A stretch of 40,710 bases of DNA from Desulfatitalea sp. UBA4791 (GTDB lineage: Bacteria > Desulfobacterota > Desulfobacteria > Desulfobacterales > Desulfosarcinaceae). The notes under the pieces were generated by a model, which was not told the origin of the DNA, ran no database searches, and worked only from the letters and a program-made list of their open reading frames with translations. Numbering within the stretch: position 1 is the first letter of the stretch; the number at the start of each line of letters is the position of its first letter. Location of the stretch: the NCBI GenBank assembly GCA_002402905.1, contig DHGT01000156.1, positions 16,201-56,910 of the forward strand, read 5' to 3'. The position numbers and the translations under genes are program-made. This document shows, piece by piece, positions 25,503-33,990 of this stretch.

Positions 25503-27410
25503 TTGCGTCCAGCTTCAGAGACCCACGCTCCGTTGTTTTTCGGCATGCTCAGAGATCTGGGTTCTGTCAATAACCTCGCACACTACCTGATCATCGGCGG
25601 ATCGAGCATCGCCATCCTTTTTGCCGTGCAGCACTACAGCTTTCTCTTGTTTCACGTCATGATTGAAATGTTCAGCGTCATAGTGGCGTCTGCCATTTTC
25701 CTTTTTGCCTGGAACACCCGAAATCATATTCAAAACGGCGCCATTATCGTGCTGGGAGCCGCCTATTTGGTGATCGGCGGCGTCGACCTGCTTCACACCC
25801 TCGCGTATAAGGGAATGGGGGTGTTTGAAATCGATGACGCGAACATCGCCACCCAGCTCTGGATTGCCGCCCGGTACATTCAAAGCTTTACCCTGGCAGC
25901 GGTGCCGCTGTTCATAAATCGTCCAGTAATTTTCCATCATGCGGTCTGCGTCTATCTGATCATTTTCGCTCTGGTGGTCGGCACCATATTCTTCTGGCCG
26001 ATATTCCCACTGTGCTTCGTGGAGGGGGAAGGGCAGACTGACTTCAAGAAGATCAGCGAGTATGTGATCGCTTCAATTTTACTGGTGGCGCTGTTGAACC
26101 TCATGCGCCTCCGAAGGGGGATCAACAGCGTTGTTTTCCTCGCCCTGGGGGTTTCCATTGTGCTCACCATTGCCTCGGAACTGGCCTTCACCTTCTACGT
26201 CAGCGTTTACGGTCTGTCTAATTTTATCGGGCACTTGTTAAAGCTCGGATCCTTCTGGCTGATCTATAAGGCGATCATCGAAACGGGGTTGCAACAGCCC
26301 TATGCATTGTTGTTCAGGGAGCCGGCTCAAAGCGAGACACGCTACAGAGAGTTTGTGGCCCCACTACCCACGGGCATCTGTGAAATCGATCCCGAATTGC
26401 GCATCACCTACATCAACCCTGCCGGTTTGAGGCTCATCGGGTATGACGATGAGGATCTGCGCCTGGGCATTCGTCTGGATCGGATCGCGGACGATGCTGA
26501 TCGGGAGAAGGCCAGGCAGTGGTTCGCACAATTGGTTAATGACGATGCGATAGGAAGTACCAGTTACCGACTCAAGCGAAAAGATGGGGCACTGGTGGAT
26601 GTCATCGTCAATTGCACCCCGATCCATCGCCAGGACCGGATCGTGTCGATCCAGGCCAGTCTGACAGACGTGACCGAAATGAACCGATTGCAACATCAGT
26701 TGCAACAGGCCAAAAAGATGGAAGCTATCGCCGTCCTGGCCGGTGGTATGGCGCATAAGGTGAACAATATGCTGATGGGCGTCGTCGGACATCTTGAGCT
26801 GATGAAGATGAATGCAGCCGAACGGCGTCTGAACGCGGAGGACTTCACCAAAGTCTTCGCCAATTGCGACAGTATTGCAGAATTGATTCGAAAGGTGCTG
26901 GCGTATGCCAGGGGGGGGCGATACCAGGACCAATCGATCGAGATGGCAGAATTCGTGCAAAATGTTCTGGAGGAACGCCTGGAGCCATACGGCAGGGGTA
27001 TTACGTTTTCCCATGACTTTCCTTCAGGACTGCCGCGAGTGTCGGCTGATCCCGCTCAACTGCAAATGGTGGTGTCGGCTGTGGTCAGCAACGCGGTGGA
27101 GGCCATCGATGAGAGCGGCCGCATCGACATCGCGCTTCGCGACGTGGAAATGGATGAAGAACAATGCGGTGAGATGCCTGGCATGAATCCGGGGCACTAC
27201 GTTCGATTCACGGTGCGGGATACCGGCAGAGGTATGGATGCCGGGACCCTGCAACGGATTTTCGAGCCGTTTTTCTCGGACAAGTTCATCGGGCGTGGTC
27301 TGGGCATGCCTGCGGTCTACGGCATTGTGAAAAACCACGGCGGATGGATCGGCGTCGATTCCAAACCAGGTCAGGGTACAACAGTGGAAGTCTACCTGCC
27401 GGCGCTGTGA
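25503..27410 (+). CDS. Membrane sensor histidine kinase with MASE3 and PAS domains
   Basis: 635 residues. A MASE3-type N-terminal membrane domain of about eight helices spans about 25-260 (HYSFLLFHVMIEMFSVIVAS is typical). A PAS domain follows at about 285-400. The kinase part has a His in AGGMAHKVNNMLMG (usual AHDFNN), then the HATPase N box VVSNAVEAID and DTGRGMDAGTLQRIFEPFF with GRGLGMPAVYGIVKNHGG. The start is a TTG at 25503, supported by TAGGAG upstream; an in-frame ATG at 25545 is possible. There is no adjacent response regulator, so it is an orphan kinase. Confidence 0.88.
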   Translation: MRPASETHAPLFFGMLRDLGSVNNLAHYLIIGGSSIAILFAVQHYSFLLFHVMIEMFSVIVASAIFLFAWNTRNHIQNGAIIVLGAAYLVIGGVDLLHTLAYKGMGVFEIDDANIATQLWIAARYIQSFTLAAVPLFINRPVIFHHAVCVYLIIFALVVGTIFFWPIFPLCFVEGEGQTDFKKISEYVIASILLVALLNLMRLRRGINSVVFLALGVSIVLTIASELAFTFYVSVYGLSNFIGHLLKLGSFWLIYKAIIETGLQQPYALLFREPAQSETRYREFVAPLPTGICEIDPELRITYINPAGLRLIGYDDEDLRLGIRLDRIADDADREKARQWFAQLVNDDAIGSTSYRLKRKDGALVDVIVNCTPIHRQDRIVSIQASLTDVTEMNRLQHQLQQAKKMEAIAVLAGGMAHKVNNMLMGVVGHLELMKMNAAERRLNAEDFTKVFANCDSIAELIRKVLAYARGGRYQDQSIEMAEFVQNVLEERLEPYGRGITFSHDFPSGLPRVSADPAQLQMVVSAVVSNAVEAIDESGRIDIALRDVEMDEEQCGEMPGMNPGHYVRFTVRDTGRGMDAGTLQRIFEPFFSDKFIGRGLGMPAVYGIVKNHGGWIGVDSKPGQGTTVEVYLPAL

Positions 27411-27432
27411 TCTCCGTTTCGCAGGGAGCGTT

Positions 27433-27645
27433 TTAATAGGTCAGCACCGTTCCCCCGTCGAAGAGCAGGTCGCCGCCCACCAGATACTTGCCGTGGCTGG
27501 ACATGCCGAAGATAAACAGGTTGGCCACCTCCACCGGCGCCATCATGGTCTTGATGCGCGATTTGCCCATCATCACGTCCCGGACGACCGCCTCCTGCGT
27601 GATGTCTGGCTCTTTGAGATCACTCGGTGTGGATGTTTCAATGCG
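27433..27645 (-). pseudogene. C-terminal remnant of a short-chain dehydrogenase/reductase (3-hydroxybutyrate dehydrogenase-like)
   Basis: Reading from the stop codon TAA at 27433-27435 upstream on the minus strand gives a 70-residue SDR C-terminus (EAVVRDVMMGKSRIKTMMAP, then VEVANLFIFGMSSHGKYLVG, then GDLLFDGGTVLTY). It resembles the end of a 3-hydroxybutyrate dehydrogenase-type SDR. The frame runs into the TGA that terminates the MFS gene, so no start or Rossmann motif remains. The rest of the gene is missing; the MFS gene lies where it should be. A deletion or insertion event is likely. Confidence 0.75.
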
Positions 27646-28827
27646 TCACCTTGCTTCCTTTTGAACGGTTGATGAAGGAGCCCTTTCGCGCGGCGACCGC
27701 ATAAAAAGCACAGCCGCCGCGACGATCAGCAGGGCGATGAGACAGAGGGCCGGCGTGAAGCTGCCTGTGGTGTCGAACAGGAGGCCGGCCAGCACCGGGG
27801 CCAGGGCCGCGGGCACATTGGCCGAAAAGAGCAGGCCGTAAACCTGGCCTAGTGCGGCGCTGCCCCAAATGTGGGCCACGCTGGAAGCATAGAGCACCAG
27901 GACACCGCCGTAATTGAACCCCGTAAGCCCGGCAAAGAGCAGCAATCCCCATGATGATACCAGCATCCAGGGCGCTAAAAAGAGCACCAGGGCCTGGCAT
28001 AACAGGTTGGCGCATACCATGTTCCGTCCGCCCAATCGGTCGAAGAGCCATCCCCAGGAAATCCGACCGGCGGCATTGGCCAGAGCGAACAACCCCACGG
28101 CCGTTACGCCGGCTGTCGGGCTGACGCCGGTAAAAAGCTCTTTGAGATTGGCGTTGACCGCAAAACCGGCGGCCAGTCCGCTCCCCATGGCCAGATAAAG
28201 GATGCGAAAGCCGCGCTGGGAGATGATCCGGCGGGGGCTCAAGACAGGTGTTTTTCCCATGTGCGCGTCCGGCGGATATTGCATGCACAGGCCCGCACCG
28301 CCCACCAGGACCATGAAAGCGATCCCCAGGATTTGAAAGGTGGCAAAGGGCGTCGCCTCGTGCACGGCCATCAGCCAGGCCCCGATCTGGCTGACCAGGG
28401 CCGCGCCGCCGCCGAACCCGGCCACGGCGACGCCGGTGACCAGCCCCTTGCGATCGGGAAACCAGCGGATGCACGTGGCGATAGGCACGATGTAGGCAAA
28501 TCCGACACCGATGCCGGCCATCAAACCGATCCCCAGCATGGTGAAGAGGAAATGGTCGCTACCCCAACCCGCCACGACCCATCCGCAGCCGAACAGCAGC
28601 CCGCCGCCCACGGCGCAGATTCGCGGCCCCAGGCGGGGGAGCAGTTGGCCGGAGAAAATCATGGTCAGGGGAAAGGCGAAGTAAAAGAGGGTAAAGGGCA
28701 ACTGCACCGGCCCCTGCAGCAGGCCGGTGGAATCCTTCAGCGGCTGAACATAGACCGACCAGGAATAGGTCGCTCCGAGGCACATCTGCATGGCCACGGA
28801 TGCGATCAGGATGAGGTAGCGCTTCAA
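27646..28827 (-). CDS. MFS transporter, OFA (oxalate/formate antiporter-like) family
   Basis: A 393-residue, 12-helix major facilitator. The N-terminus has LGATYSWSVYVQPLKDSTG and the middle SPTAGVTAVGLFALANAAGRISWGWLFDRLGGRN, both typical of the OFA family, which moves small carboxylates. The substrate is unknown. The start is a TTG at 28827 with TGGAG upstream. Its last codons are followed directly, in frame after the stop, by the SDR remnant. Confidence 0.85.
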   Translation of the reverse strand: MKRYLILIASVAMQMCLGATYSWSVYVQPLKDSTGLLQGPVQLPFTLFYFAFPLTMIFSGQLLPRLGPRICAVGGGLLFGCGWVVAGWGSDHFLFTMLGIGLMAGIGVGFAYIVPIATCIRWFPDRKGLVTGVAVAGFGGGAALVSQIGAWLMAVHEATPFATFQILGIAFMVLVGGAGLCMQYPPDAHMGKTPVLSPRRIISQRGFRILYLAMGSGLAAGFAVNANLKELFTGVSPTAGVTAVGLFALANAAGRISWGWLFDRLGGRNMVCANLLCQALVLFLAPWMLVSSWGLLLFAGLTGFNYGGVLVLYASSVAHIWGSAALGQVYGLLFSANVPAALAPVLAGLLFDTTGSFTPALCLIALLIVAAAVLFMRSPRERAPSSTVQKEAR

Positions 28828-29231
28828 AACGCGGACTCCATTTTAAACATATCAGGGATGGAAGAAGTTTTAAGTGTTAAGTTTTAAGTGTTAAGTGAAG
28901 GTATTCTATCGATTTTGATGTTTTTTGCACTGGGTCACTTATTTGCTCGAATACGGCCTGCACCCGTGCGAATTTAATACAATTTGCAAAGACCTGGCAG
29001 GCTCGTTCAAGATGACGAAAAAGGGTTTTTATGGGTTGCCGTTTTCACGGTGAGGATGTCTCGCAAACGAAATTTCGTTCTTTCCCTCACCCGTTGGAAT
29101 CGGAGTCCAGTATTTTCCATACGTCCCGGATGCCGGCGTTTGCAGGTCTGACTCCGCCGAAAATACCTGCGATTTCATCAAAAATAGACAGAATTCCACC
29201 ACTTCAAACTGAACACTTTAAACTTTACACT
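28828..29231. other. 404-base non-coding gap with terminal inverted copies of a 28-bp repeat
   Basis: This stretch between the MFS gene start and the lldH stop carries no supported gene. It holds two inverted copies of a 28-bp TTAAGTGT-type sequence near its ends (see repeats). Between them, at about 29094-29152, is a degenerate sequence resembling common intergenic palindromic elements (GGAGTCCAGTATTTTC followed by CCGGATGCCGGCG). A 70-codon frame at 29031 is not convincing. Confidence 0.55.
28870..28897 (+). repeat. 28-bp repeat copy A (with a 14-bp tandem duplication)
   Basis: The unit GTTTTAAGTGTTAA is present twice in tandem at 28867-28894. The 28 bases from 28870 match copy B at 29207-29234, in inverted orientation, at 23 of 28 positions. 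Confidence 0.8.
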
Positions 29232-29234
29232 TTA
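29207..29234 (-). repeat. 28-bp repeat copy B, inverted, overlapping the lldH stop codon
   Basis: The reverse complement of this segment matches copy A at 23 of 28 positions, with mismatches spread through the unit. It overlaps the TAA stop of the lldH gene at 29232-29234. It could pair with copy A to form a large hairpin on transcription, or be the end of a mobile element remnant. Confidence 0.7.
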
Positions 29235-31388
29235 GATTTTTAACCTCTCCGCCAACGCTTCCGCCAAGTGCGCCACCCGTATCTTCATCCCTCGCTGTTT
29301 CGCCCCGCCGCGCAATTGCATCGCGCAGCCCGGGCATTCGGTGACGAGCAGCCGTGCGCCGGTGGCCTCGATGTCGGAGAGCTTCGTTGTCAGAATTTCG
29401 GCCGAAATCTCCGGAAACTTGGCCGAGTAGGTGCCGCCGAAACCGCAGCAGGTCTCCTCTTCGGACGCAGGAGTGAAGCCGTAGCCGGCGGTGGCCATCA
29501 GGGCCTTAGGCGCGGTGTGCTCGTCCATTCCCCGGCAGAGATGACAGGGGGCGTGGTAGGTGGCCGTTTCCCCGCTGGCGGAAAATGCGGCATTGTCGAT
29601 CGCCAGAATATGGTGGAGCAGCACGCTGAGCGGCTGCACCTTTGCGGCGAACGCCTCGGCTTTCCGGCCGACATCCGGTTCATCCCCCAACAGGCGAGGG
29701 TAAGCGTGGCGCAAGTGGGAAGCGCACGAGGCGCAGAGCGTGACGATATAATCGAAGCGATCCGGGTCGATGGCCGCTACGTTCTGGCGGGCCACGTCGC
29801 GGGCGGCCTTGTTTTCACCCATCATGGCCACGGGCAGACCGCAGCACGATTGCTCCATGGGGAAATCCACATCGACCCCGTGGGCGACCAGGAGACGCAG
29901 GCCGGCTTCGAGCTGTTCCGGGTAGACGAAGTCCTGCACGCAGCCGGAGAACAGCGCCACCCTGCACCGCGGTTGGGCTACGCGGGTCCGCAGGCTCGGC
30001 CAGCGGTCGCGGAAAGCCCGTTCGGCGATGGCCGGCAGGGCCCGGAAGTTGTGCTGTTTGGAAAAGATGTGGGGCAGGTGGCGCAGATAGGCCGTGCCCC
30101 CGGTCACCGGACGCTGGGCGAGTTGCGCCGAACGGAGCAGGGTGTGAAACAGGCGGCGGTTTTTCAGCACAGTGGCCAGCATGGTGCTTTGCAACGGGTG
30201 GCCCTCTTCGTCCTGGATGCGGGCGTGTACCTCCTTGATCAACTGCGGCAGGTCGATGCCCGCGGCGCACACCGCCTTGCAGGCGCCGCAATTGATGCAG
30301 TTCTGTACCAGGTTGCGCGCCTTTTCGCGGCCGTGGAAGAAATAGGTGACGATCAGTCCGATGGCGCCAATGTAAATATGACCATACTGATGACCGCCCA
30401 CCATGCGATAGACCGGGCAGACATTGGCACACGCGCCACAGCGCACGCAGCGCAGCACCTGGGAGAAGATCGGGTCCCTGGCCAGGGCGCGGCGGCCGTT
30501 GTCAAGGAAGACGATATGCATCTGCTTGGCGGGTCCGGTTTCAGATGGATTGTATTCGGCCGGTCCGGTGATCCAGGTGACGTAGGAGGTAATGGCCTGT
30601 CCGGTGGCGTTGCGCGGCAACACCCGCAGGATTTTGAGCGCATCGACCATCCCGGGCAGCAGTTTATCCAGGCCGATCAAAGCCACGTGCACCCGCGGCA
30701 GAGTCGTGACCAGACGGGCATTGCCTTCGTTGGTGACCAGACCGATGGTCCCCGTGTCGGCGATGGCGAAGTTGGCGCCCGAGATGCCCATGTCGGCCTG
30801 GGCGAACTTCTGGCGCAGTTCCCGCCGGGCCACCTTGACCAGGCGTTGGATTTCCGAGTCCTGGTGTTGTCCGGTGACCTGGGTGAAGAGGTCGGCCACC
30901 TGGTGGCGCGACAGGTGAATGGCCGGCATCACCATGTGGGAGGGGCCTTCGTGCCGCAGCTGGATGATCCATTCCCCCAGATCGGTTTCGGTCACTGTTA
31001 ACCCTTCGTGCTCCAGGTGATGGTTCAGGAGGGTCTCTTCCGCGGTCATGGATTTGGACTTGATGACCGTGCGCACCCCGTTGTCCCGGGCGATGTCGGC
31101 GATGATGCGGTTGGCCGCATCGGCCGTGTCGGCCAGGTGGACCTTCACCCCCATGGCCTCGGCGTTCTGCTTGAATTGGGTGTACAGATGATCCAACCGA
31201 TGGAGGGCCTGGTCTTTTGCCGTGGCCACGTCGGCCACCAGGGCGTCGATGTCCATTTCGGCGAAGACTTTGGCGCGCGACTCCCGATACGCCACGGCGA
31301 ATTTGTCCATGGCTTCCCTCAGGAAATCGTTGGCCAGGGCCCGACCCACCTCGTGGCGATAACCCTTGAGTGTTTTAGCTTCCTGCAT
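29232..31388 (-). CDS. lldH: L-lactate dehydrogenase iron-sulfur subunit LldH (LutB-LutA-like fusion)
   Basis: 718 residues, matching the length of the Desulfovibrio LldH type. An LUD domain covers about 70-300 (SGANFAIADTGTIGLVTNEGNARL). Two 4Fe-4S motifs follow: CVRCGACANVCP near 312 and CINCGACKAVC near 365. Two CCG modules, as in LutA, form the C-terminus: SCCGLPVAMMGENKAARD and CCGFGGTYSAKFPEIS, plus CPGCAMQL. It is thus the LutB and LutA functions in one chain, oxidising L-lactate to pyruvate with transfer of electrons to the membrane or other carriers. The ATG overlaps the lldG stop codon (TGATG). Confidence 0.9.
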   Translation of the reverse strand: MQEAKTLKGYRHEVGRALANDFLREAMDKFAVAYRESRAKVFAEMDIDALVADVATAKDQALHRLDHLYTQFKQNAEAMGVKVHLADTADAANRIIADIARDNGVRTVIKSKSMTAEETLLNHHLEHEGLTVTETDLGEWIIQLRHEGPSHMVMPAIHLSRHQVADLFTQVTGQHQDSEIQRLVKVARRELRQKFAQADMGISGANFAIADTGTIGLVTNEGNARLVTTLPRVHVALIGLDKLLPGMVDALKILRVLPRNATGQAITSYVTWITGPAEYNPSETGPAKQMHIVFLDNGRRALARDPIFSQVLRCVRCGACANVCPVYRMVGGHQYGHIYIGAIGLIVTYFFHGREKARNLVQNCINCGACKAVCAAGIDLPQLIKEVHARIQDEEGHPLQSTMLATVLKNRRLFHTLLRSAQLAQRPVTGGTAYLRHLPHIFSKQHNFRALPAIAERAFRDRWPSLRTRVAQPRCRVALFSGCVQDFVYPEQLEAGLRLLVAHGVDVDFPMEQSCCGLPVAMMGENKAARDVARQNVAAIDPDRFDYIVTLCASCASHLRHAYPRLLGDEPDVGRKAEAFAAKVQPLSVLLHHILAIDNAAFSASGETATYHAPCHLCRGMDEHTAPKALMATAGYGFTPASEEETCCGFGGTYSAKFPEISAEILTTKLSDIEATGARLLVTECPGCAMQLRGGAKQRGMKIRVAHLAEALAERLKI

Positions 31389-32017
31389 CAGACCTCCTCC
31401 ATCATGAGCACATGAAGCTCCAGGGGCCCATGGACACCGATGGCCAGCACACGCTCGATGTCGGCCGTGCGGCTGGCGCCGGTGATAAAGGCCAGATAGC
31501 CGGCGGGCTTCTGCATGAACTCGCGCAGCTCCGCTTCGGCGGTCAGGGCATCGCGCCGCAGCCTGGAGATCGGCAGCACAGCCACGTGGATCTCGCTGAT
31601 CATGGTGGCCAGTCGCACCTCTTCACTGCCGGAATCGATGACCAGGGTGCCGGTTTCGGCGATGCCCAAATCGGCCATGGTGAAACCGATGTCGATACCG
31701 GCCAGGTGCCGGCGCAGGGGCCGGTCGGTGAGCAGGATGCCCTTTTGATCGCATCGCTGCTTGAGCGCGGTCCAGGCTTCGGCTGGCAGACCCGGCGCAG
31801 CGATCACCTTCTGCTGCTTCAATCCGCAGAGCGCCTCGGCATCAGCCGAGAGCGGCTCGCCGCAGCCGGCGGCCAGCAGCTGGCAGGCCTCCTTGCGTTC
31901 GCACAAGTCGAGTGCGTAATCGAAAGCCTCTGCCATCCCGGCCACCTTCGTGACTACGGCCGAAACCGCTTCCGCCCGTTTTTGAAAGGTCTCTTCCAGC
32001 ACGGTCATTGTCACCAT
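31388..32017 (-). CDS. lldG: L-lactate dehydrogenase subunit LldG (LutC-like, LUD domain)
   Basis: 209 residues with an LUD domain: IDIGFTMADLGIAETGTLVIDSGSEEVRL near the middle and LAFITGASRTADIERVLAIGVHGP near the C-terminus. It belongs to the LutC/LldG family and is a required partner of LutA/LutB-type lactate oxidation. AAGGAG lies before the ATG at 32017, 18 bases after the DctM gene stop, so it is cotranscribed with the TRAP transporter. Confidence 0.9.
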   Translation of the reverse strand: MVTMTVLEETFQKRAEAVSAVVTKVAGMAEAFDYALDLCERKEACQLLAAGCGEPLSADAEALCGLKQQKVIAAPGLPAEAWTALKQRCDQKGILLTDRPLRRHLAGIDIGFTMADLGIAETGTLVIDSGSEEVRLATMISEIHVAVLPISRLRRDALTAEAELREFMQKPAGYLAFITGASRTADIERVLAIGVHGPLELHVLMMEEV

Positions 32018-32035
32018 GAAACGATCTCCTTGGAA

Positions 32036-33379
32036 TCAATTCCCGAAAAAGATGCCCGGCAGCCAGGTGATCAGTTCCGGAAAGAACGCCAGCAACAGGA
32101 TGCTGGCCATCTGCAGCCCGACAAAGGGCAAAATGCCTTTGTAGACATGCATCATGGTATAATCCGCGGGCGCCACGCCTTTGAAGTAGAAAAGCGCGTA
32201 GCCGAACGGCGGCGTCAGGAACGAGGTTTGAAGGTTGACGCACATCAGGATCGCAAACCACAATGGATTGAAATCGAGCTCCATGGCAATGGGCATGAAA
32301 ATGGGCACCGTGATGAACAGAATGGCGGCCCAGTCCACGAACATGCCCAGGATAAAGACGATGAACATCATGATGATCAGTACCAGCCAGCGGTTCATGC
32401 CGCTGCCGATGAACAGGTCGGCCACCACGTCGCCGCCGCCCATGCTGAGGAAGACGGTGGAGAAAAAGTTGCCGCCAATGAAGAGCATCATTACCATGGC
32501 GGTCGTCTTCAGCGTGGCCACGCTGGACTTGCGAATCACCGACCAGCTCAATGCCTTGTTGAACAAAGCCAGCAGGAAGGCGCCCAGCGCACCCATGCCG
32601 GCGGCCTCGGTGGCCGTTGCGATACCGGCCAGGATGGTGCCCATGACCATGAGGATCAGACCCAGCGGCGGCAGCATCGATTTTAATGTCATACCCCATT
32701 TCTGGGTGCTGGTCCACTTGCTGGCCTCTTCGCGGCTGATGGGCGGTCCCAGGCGTGGATTGAGGTTGCAGCGGATGGTGATATAAAGGAAATAGAGCCC
32801 GGAGAGCAGCAGGCCGGGGAAAATGGCGCCGGCGAACAGGTTGCCCACCGAGGTCTCCTTGAGGCCGGTCAGGCCGGCGAAAACCACCATCATGATGCTC
32901 GGCGGAATCAGGATGCCAAGGGTACCCGAAGCGCATATGATGCCGCTGGCCATCTCTTTTTGATATCCTTTGCTCATCAGGGCCGGCGTGGCCAGCAGGC
33001 CCATGGCCACCACCGAAGCGCCGATGATGCCGGTGGTCGCGGCAAAGACCGTGCAGACCGCGACAACGGCCAGTCCTAAGCCGCCCTTGATTTTCCCGAG
33101 CACCACGTACAGGGATTCGAACAGGGCCTCGGCGACCTTGGATTGATCGAGCAGTTGGGCCATGAAGATGAACAGTGGAATCGCCACGAGCGTATAGTTG
33201 TTCATCAAGCCCCAGACCACATTGGCAAAAAGATTGAAGAGGGCCGGCACGTTGAAGCCGTTGTCGATCAGTCCGAAAAGCGTCGCCACGCCCGCCAGCG
33301 TGAAGGCCAGCTGGTGGCCCAGGGTGATGGCCGCGATCAGCGTCGCGAACATGGCCAAGGTCATAAGTTCGATGCTCAT
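32036..33379 (-). CDS. dctM: TRAP transporter large permease (DctM)
   Basis: 447 residues from the ATG at 33379; the open frame extends further upstream, but GGAGG overlapping the end of the DctQ gene marks this start. The protein has 12 or more hydrophobic segments. DctM family features include GLMNNYTLVAIPLFIFMA, CASGTLGILIPPSIMMVVFAG and FLTPPFGYALFYFKG. It forms the Na+-coupled transmembrane channel with DctQ. It is third in the dctPQM order and followed directly by lldG, so lactate is the likely cargo. Confidence 0.92.
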   Translation of the reverse strand: MSIELMTLAMFATLIAAITLGHQLAFTLAGVATLFGLIDNGFNVPALFNLFANVVWGLMNNYTLVAIPLFIFMAQLLDQSKVAEALFESLYVVLGKIKGGLGLAVVAVCTVFAATTGIIGASVVAMGLLATPALMSKGYQKEMASGIICASGTLGILIPPSIMMVVFAGLTGLKETSVGNLFAGAIFPGLLLSGLYFLYITIRCNLNPRLGPPISREEASKWTSTQKWGMTLKSMLPPLGLILMVMGTILAGIATATEAAGMGALGAFLLALFNKALSWSVIRKSSVATLKTTAMVMMLFIGGNFFSTVFLSMGGGDVVADLFIGSGMNRWLVLIIMMFIVFILGMFVDWAAILFITVPIFMPIAMELDFNPLWFAILMCVNLQTSFLTPPFGYALFYFKGVAPADYTMMHVYKGILPFVGLQMASILLLAFFPELITWLPGIFFGN

Positions 33380-33384
33380 ACGCT

Positions 33385-33909
33385 TTATACCTCCGCTGCG
33401 GAAGCCGGCTTCTCGGCCGACGAAAGTGAGTTGATGGACTTGATCAATGTGGAGATGCCCTGCAGCAGTAAAAAAGTGAAGCAAAGCGCCATCAGGATCT
33501 TGATCGGATAAATCGGCGGTGCCCAGCTGGTGGAGTTGAGCTCCCGTTGAGCGGTGGACAGCAGTGCGAATTTCCAGGCCCAGATGGTCATGCAGGTGAA
33601 GACCGGGAGAAAGATCACCAGGTTGCTCAGGATGGAGAGGATTGCCTGCCCGCGCCGGCTGGCCCGCGAGCTGAAGATATCCACCTTCACATGTCCGTCC
33701 ACCACATCGGTGTAGGCCAGGCCGAACATGTAATGGATGCCATACAGAAAGGTGGTGGCCTCGAAGCCCCAAACGGTTGGCGCGTTGAAAACATAACGCA
33801 TGAATACTTCGTAGACCACGACCACCAGCAGTGGAATAATGAGCAGCGCCGTCCATTCACCCTGCTTGCGGTTGAATGTATCGATCGCTGCGCTGACTTT
33901 TTCCAGCAT
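33385..33909 (-). CDS. dctQ: TRAP transporter small permease (DctQ)
   Basis: A 174-residue four-helix protein with the DctQ features EVFMRYVFNAPTVWGFEATTFLYG and DGHVKVDIF. The ATG at 33909 has AGGTG upstream; a longer frame to 33942 is unlikely because it would cover the attenuator hairpin. Its stop codon is five bases before the dctM start. It pairs with DctM to form the membrane component. Confidence 0.9.
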   Translation of the reverse strand: MLEKVSAAIDTFNRKQGEWTALLIIPLLVVVVYEVFMRYVFNAPTVWGFEATTFLYGIHYMFGLAYTDVVDGHVKVDIFSSRASRRGQAILSILSNLVIFLPVFTCMTIWAWKFALLSTAQRELNSTSWAPPIYPIKILMALCFTFLLLQGISTLIKSINSLSSAEKPASAAEV

Positions 33910-33940
33910 GTCACACCTCGCTTTGGATAAGCCTTGCGGC

Positions 33941-33973
33941 AAAAGGCCCCTTGCCCATGGAAAGGGGCCTTTT
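33941..33973 (-). terminator. Intercistronic terminator/attenuator between dctP and dctQ
   Basis: A 12-bp perfect stem (AAAAGGCCCCTT and its complement) encloses a 9-base loop. On the minus strand it ends in TTTT, giving an intrinsic-terminator shape. It lies in the 81-base gap after the dctP stop. Partial termination would give excess substrate-binding protein over permease, a common arrangement. Confidence 0.8.
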
Positions 33974-33990
33974 GTCCGTTCGGAAGGGGA

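Noticed and set aside
27411..27432. A short CTCC/GGAG hairpin after the MASE3 kinase gene as a terminator
   Set aside because: The stem is only four to five base pairs, with a weak T-tract, too little to call.
29268..31001. A 577-codon open frame on the plus strand
   Set aside because: It is antisense to lldH, which has unambiguous LUD, 4Fe-4S and CCG motifs, and it has no recognisable protein character.
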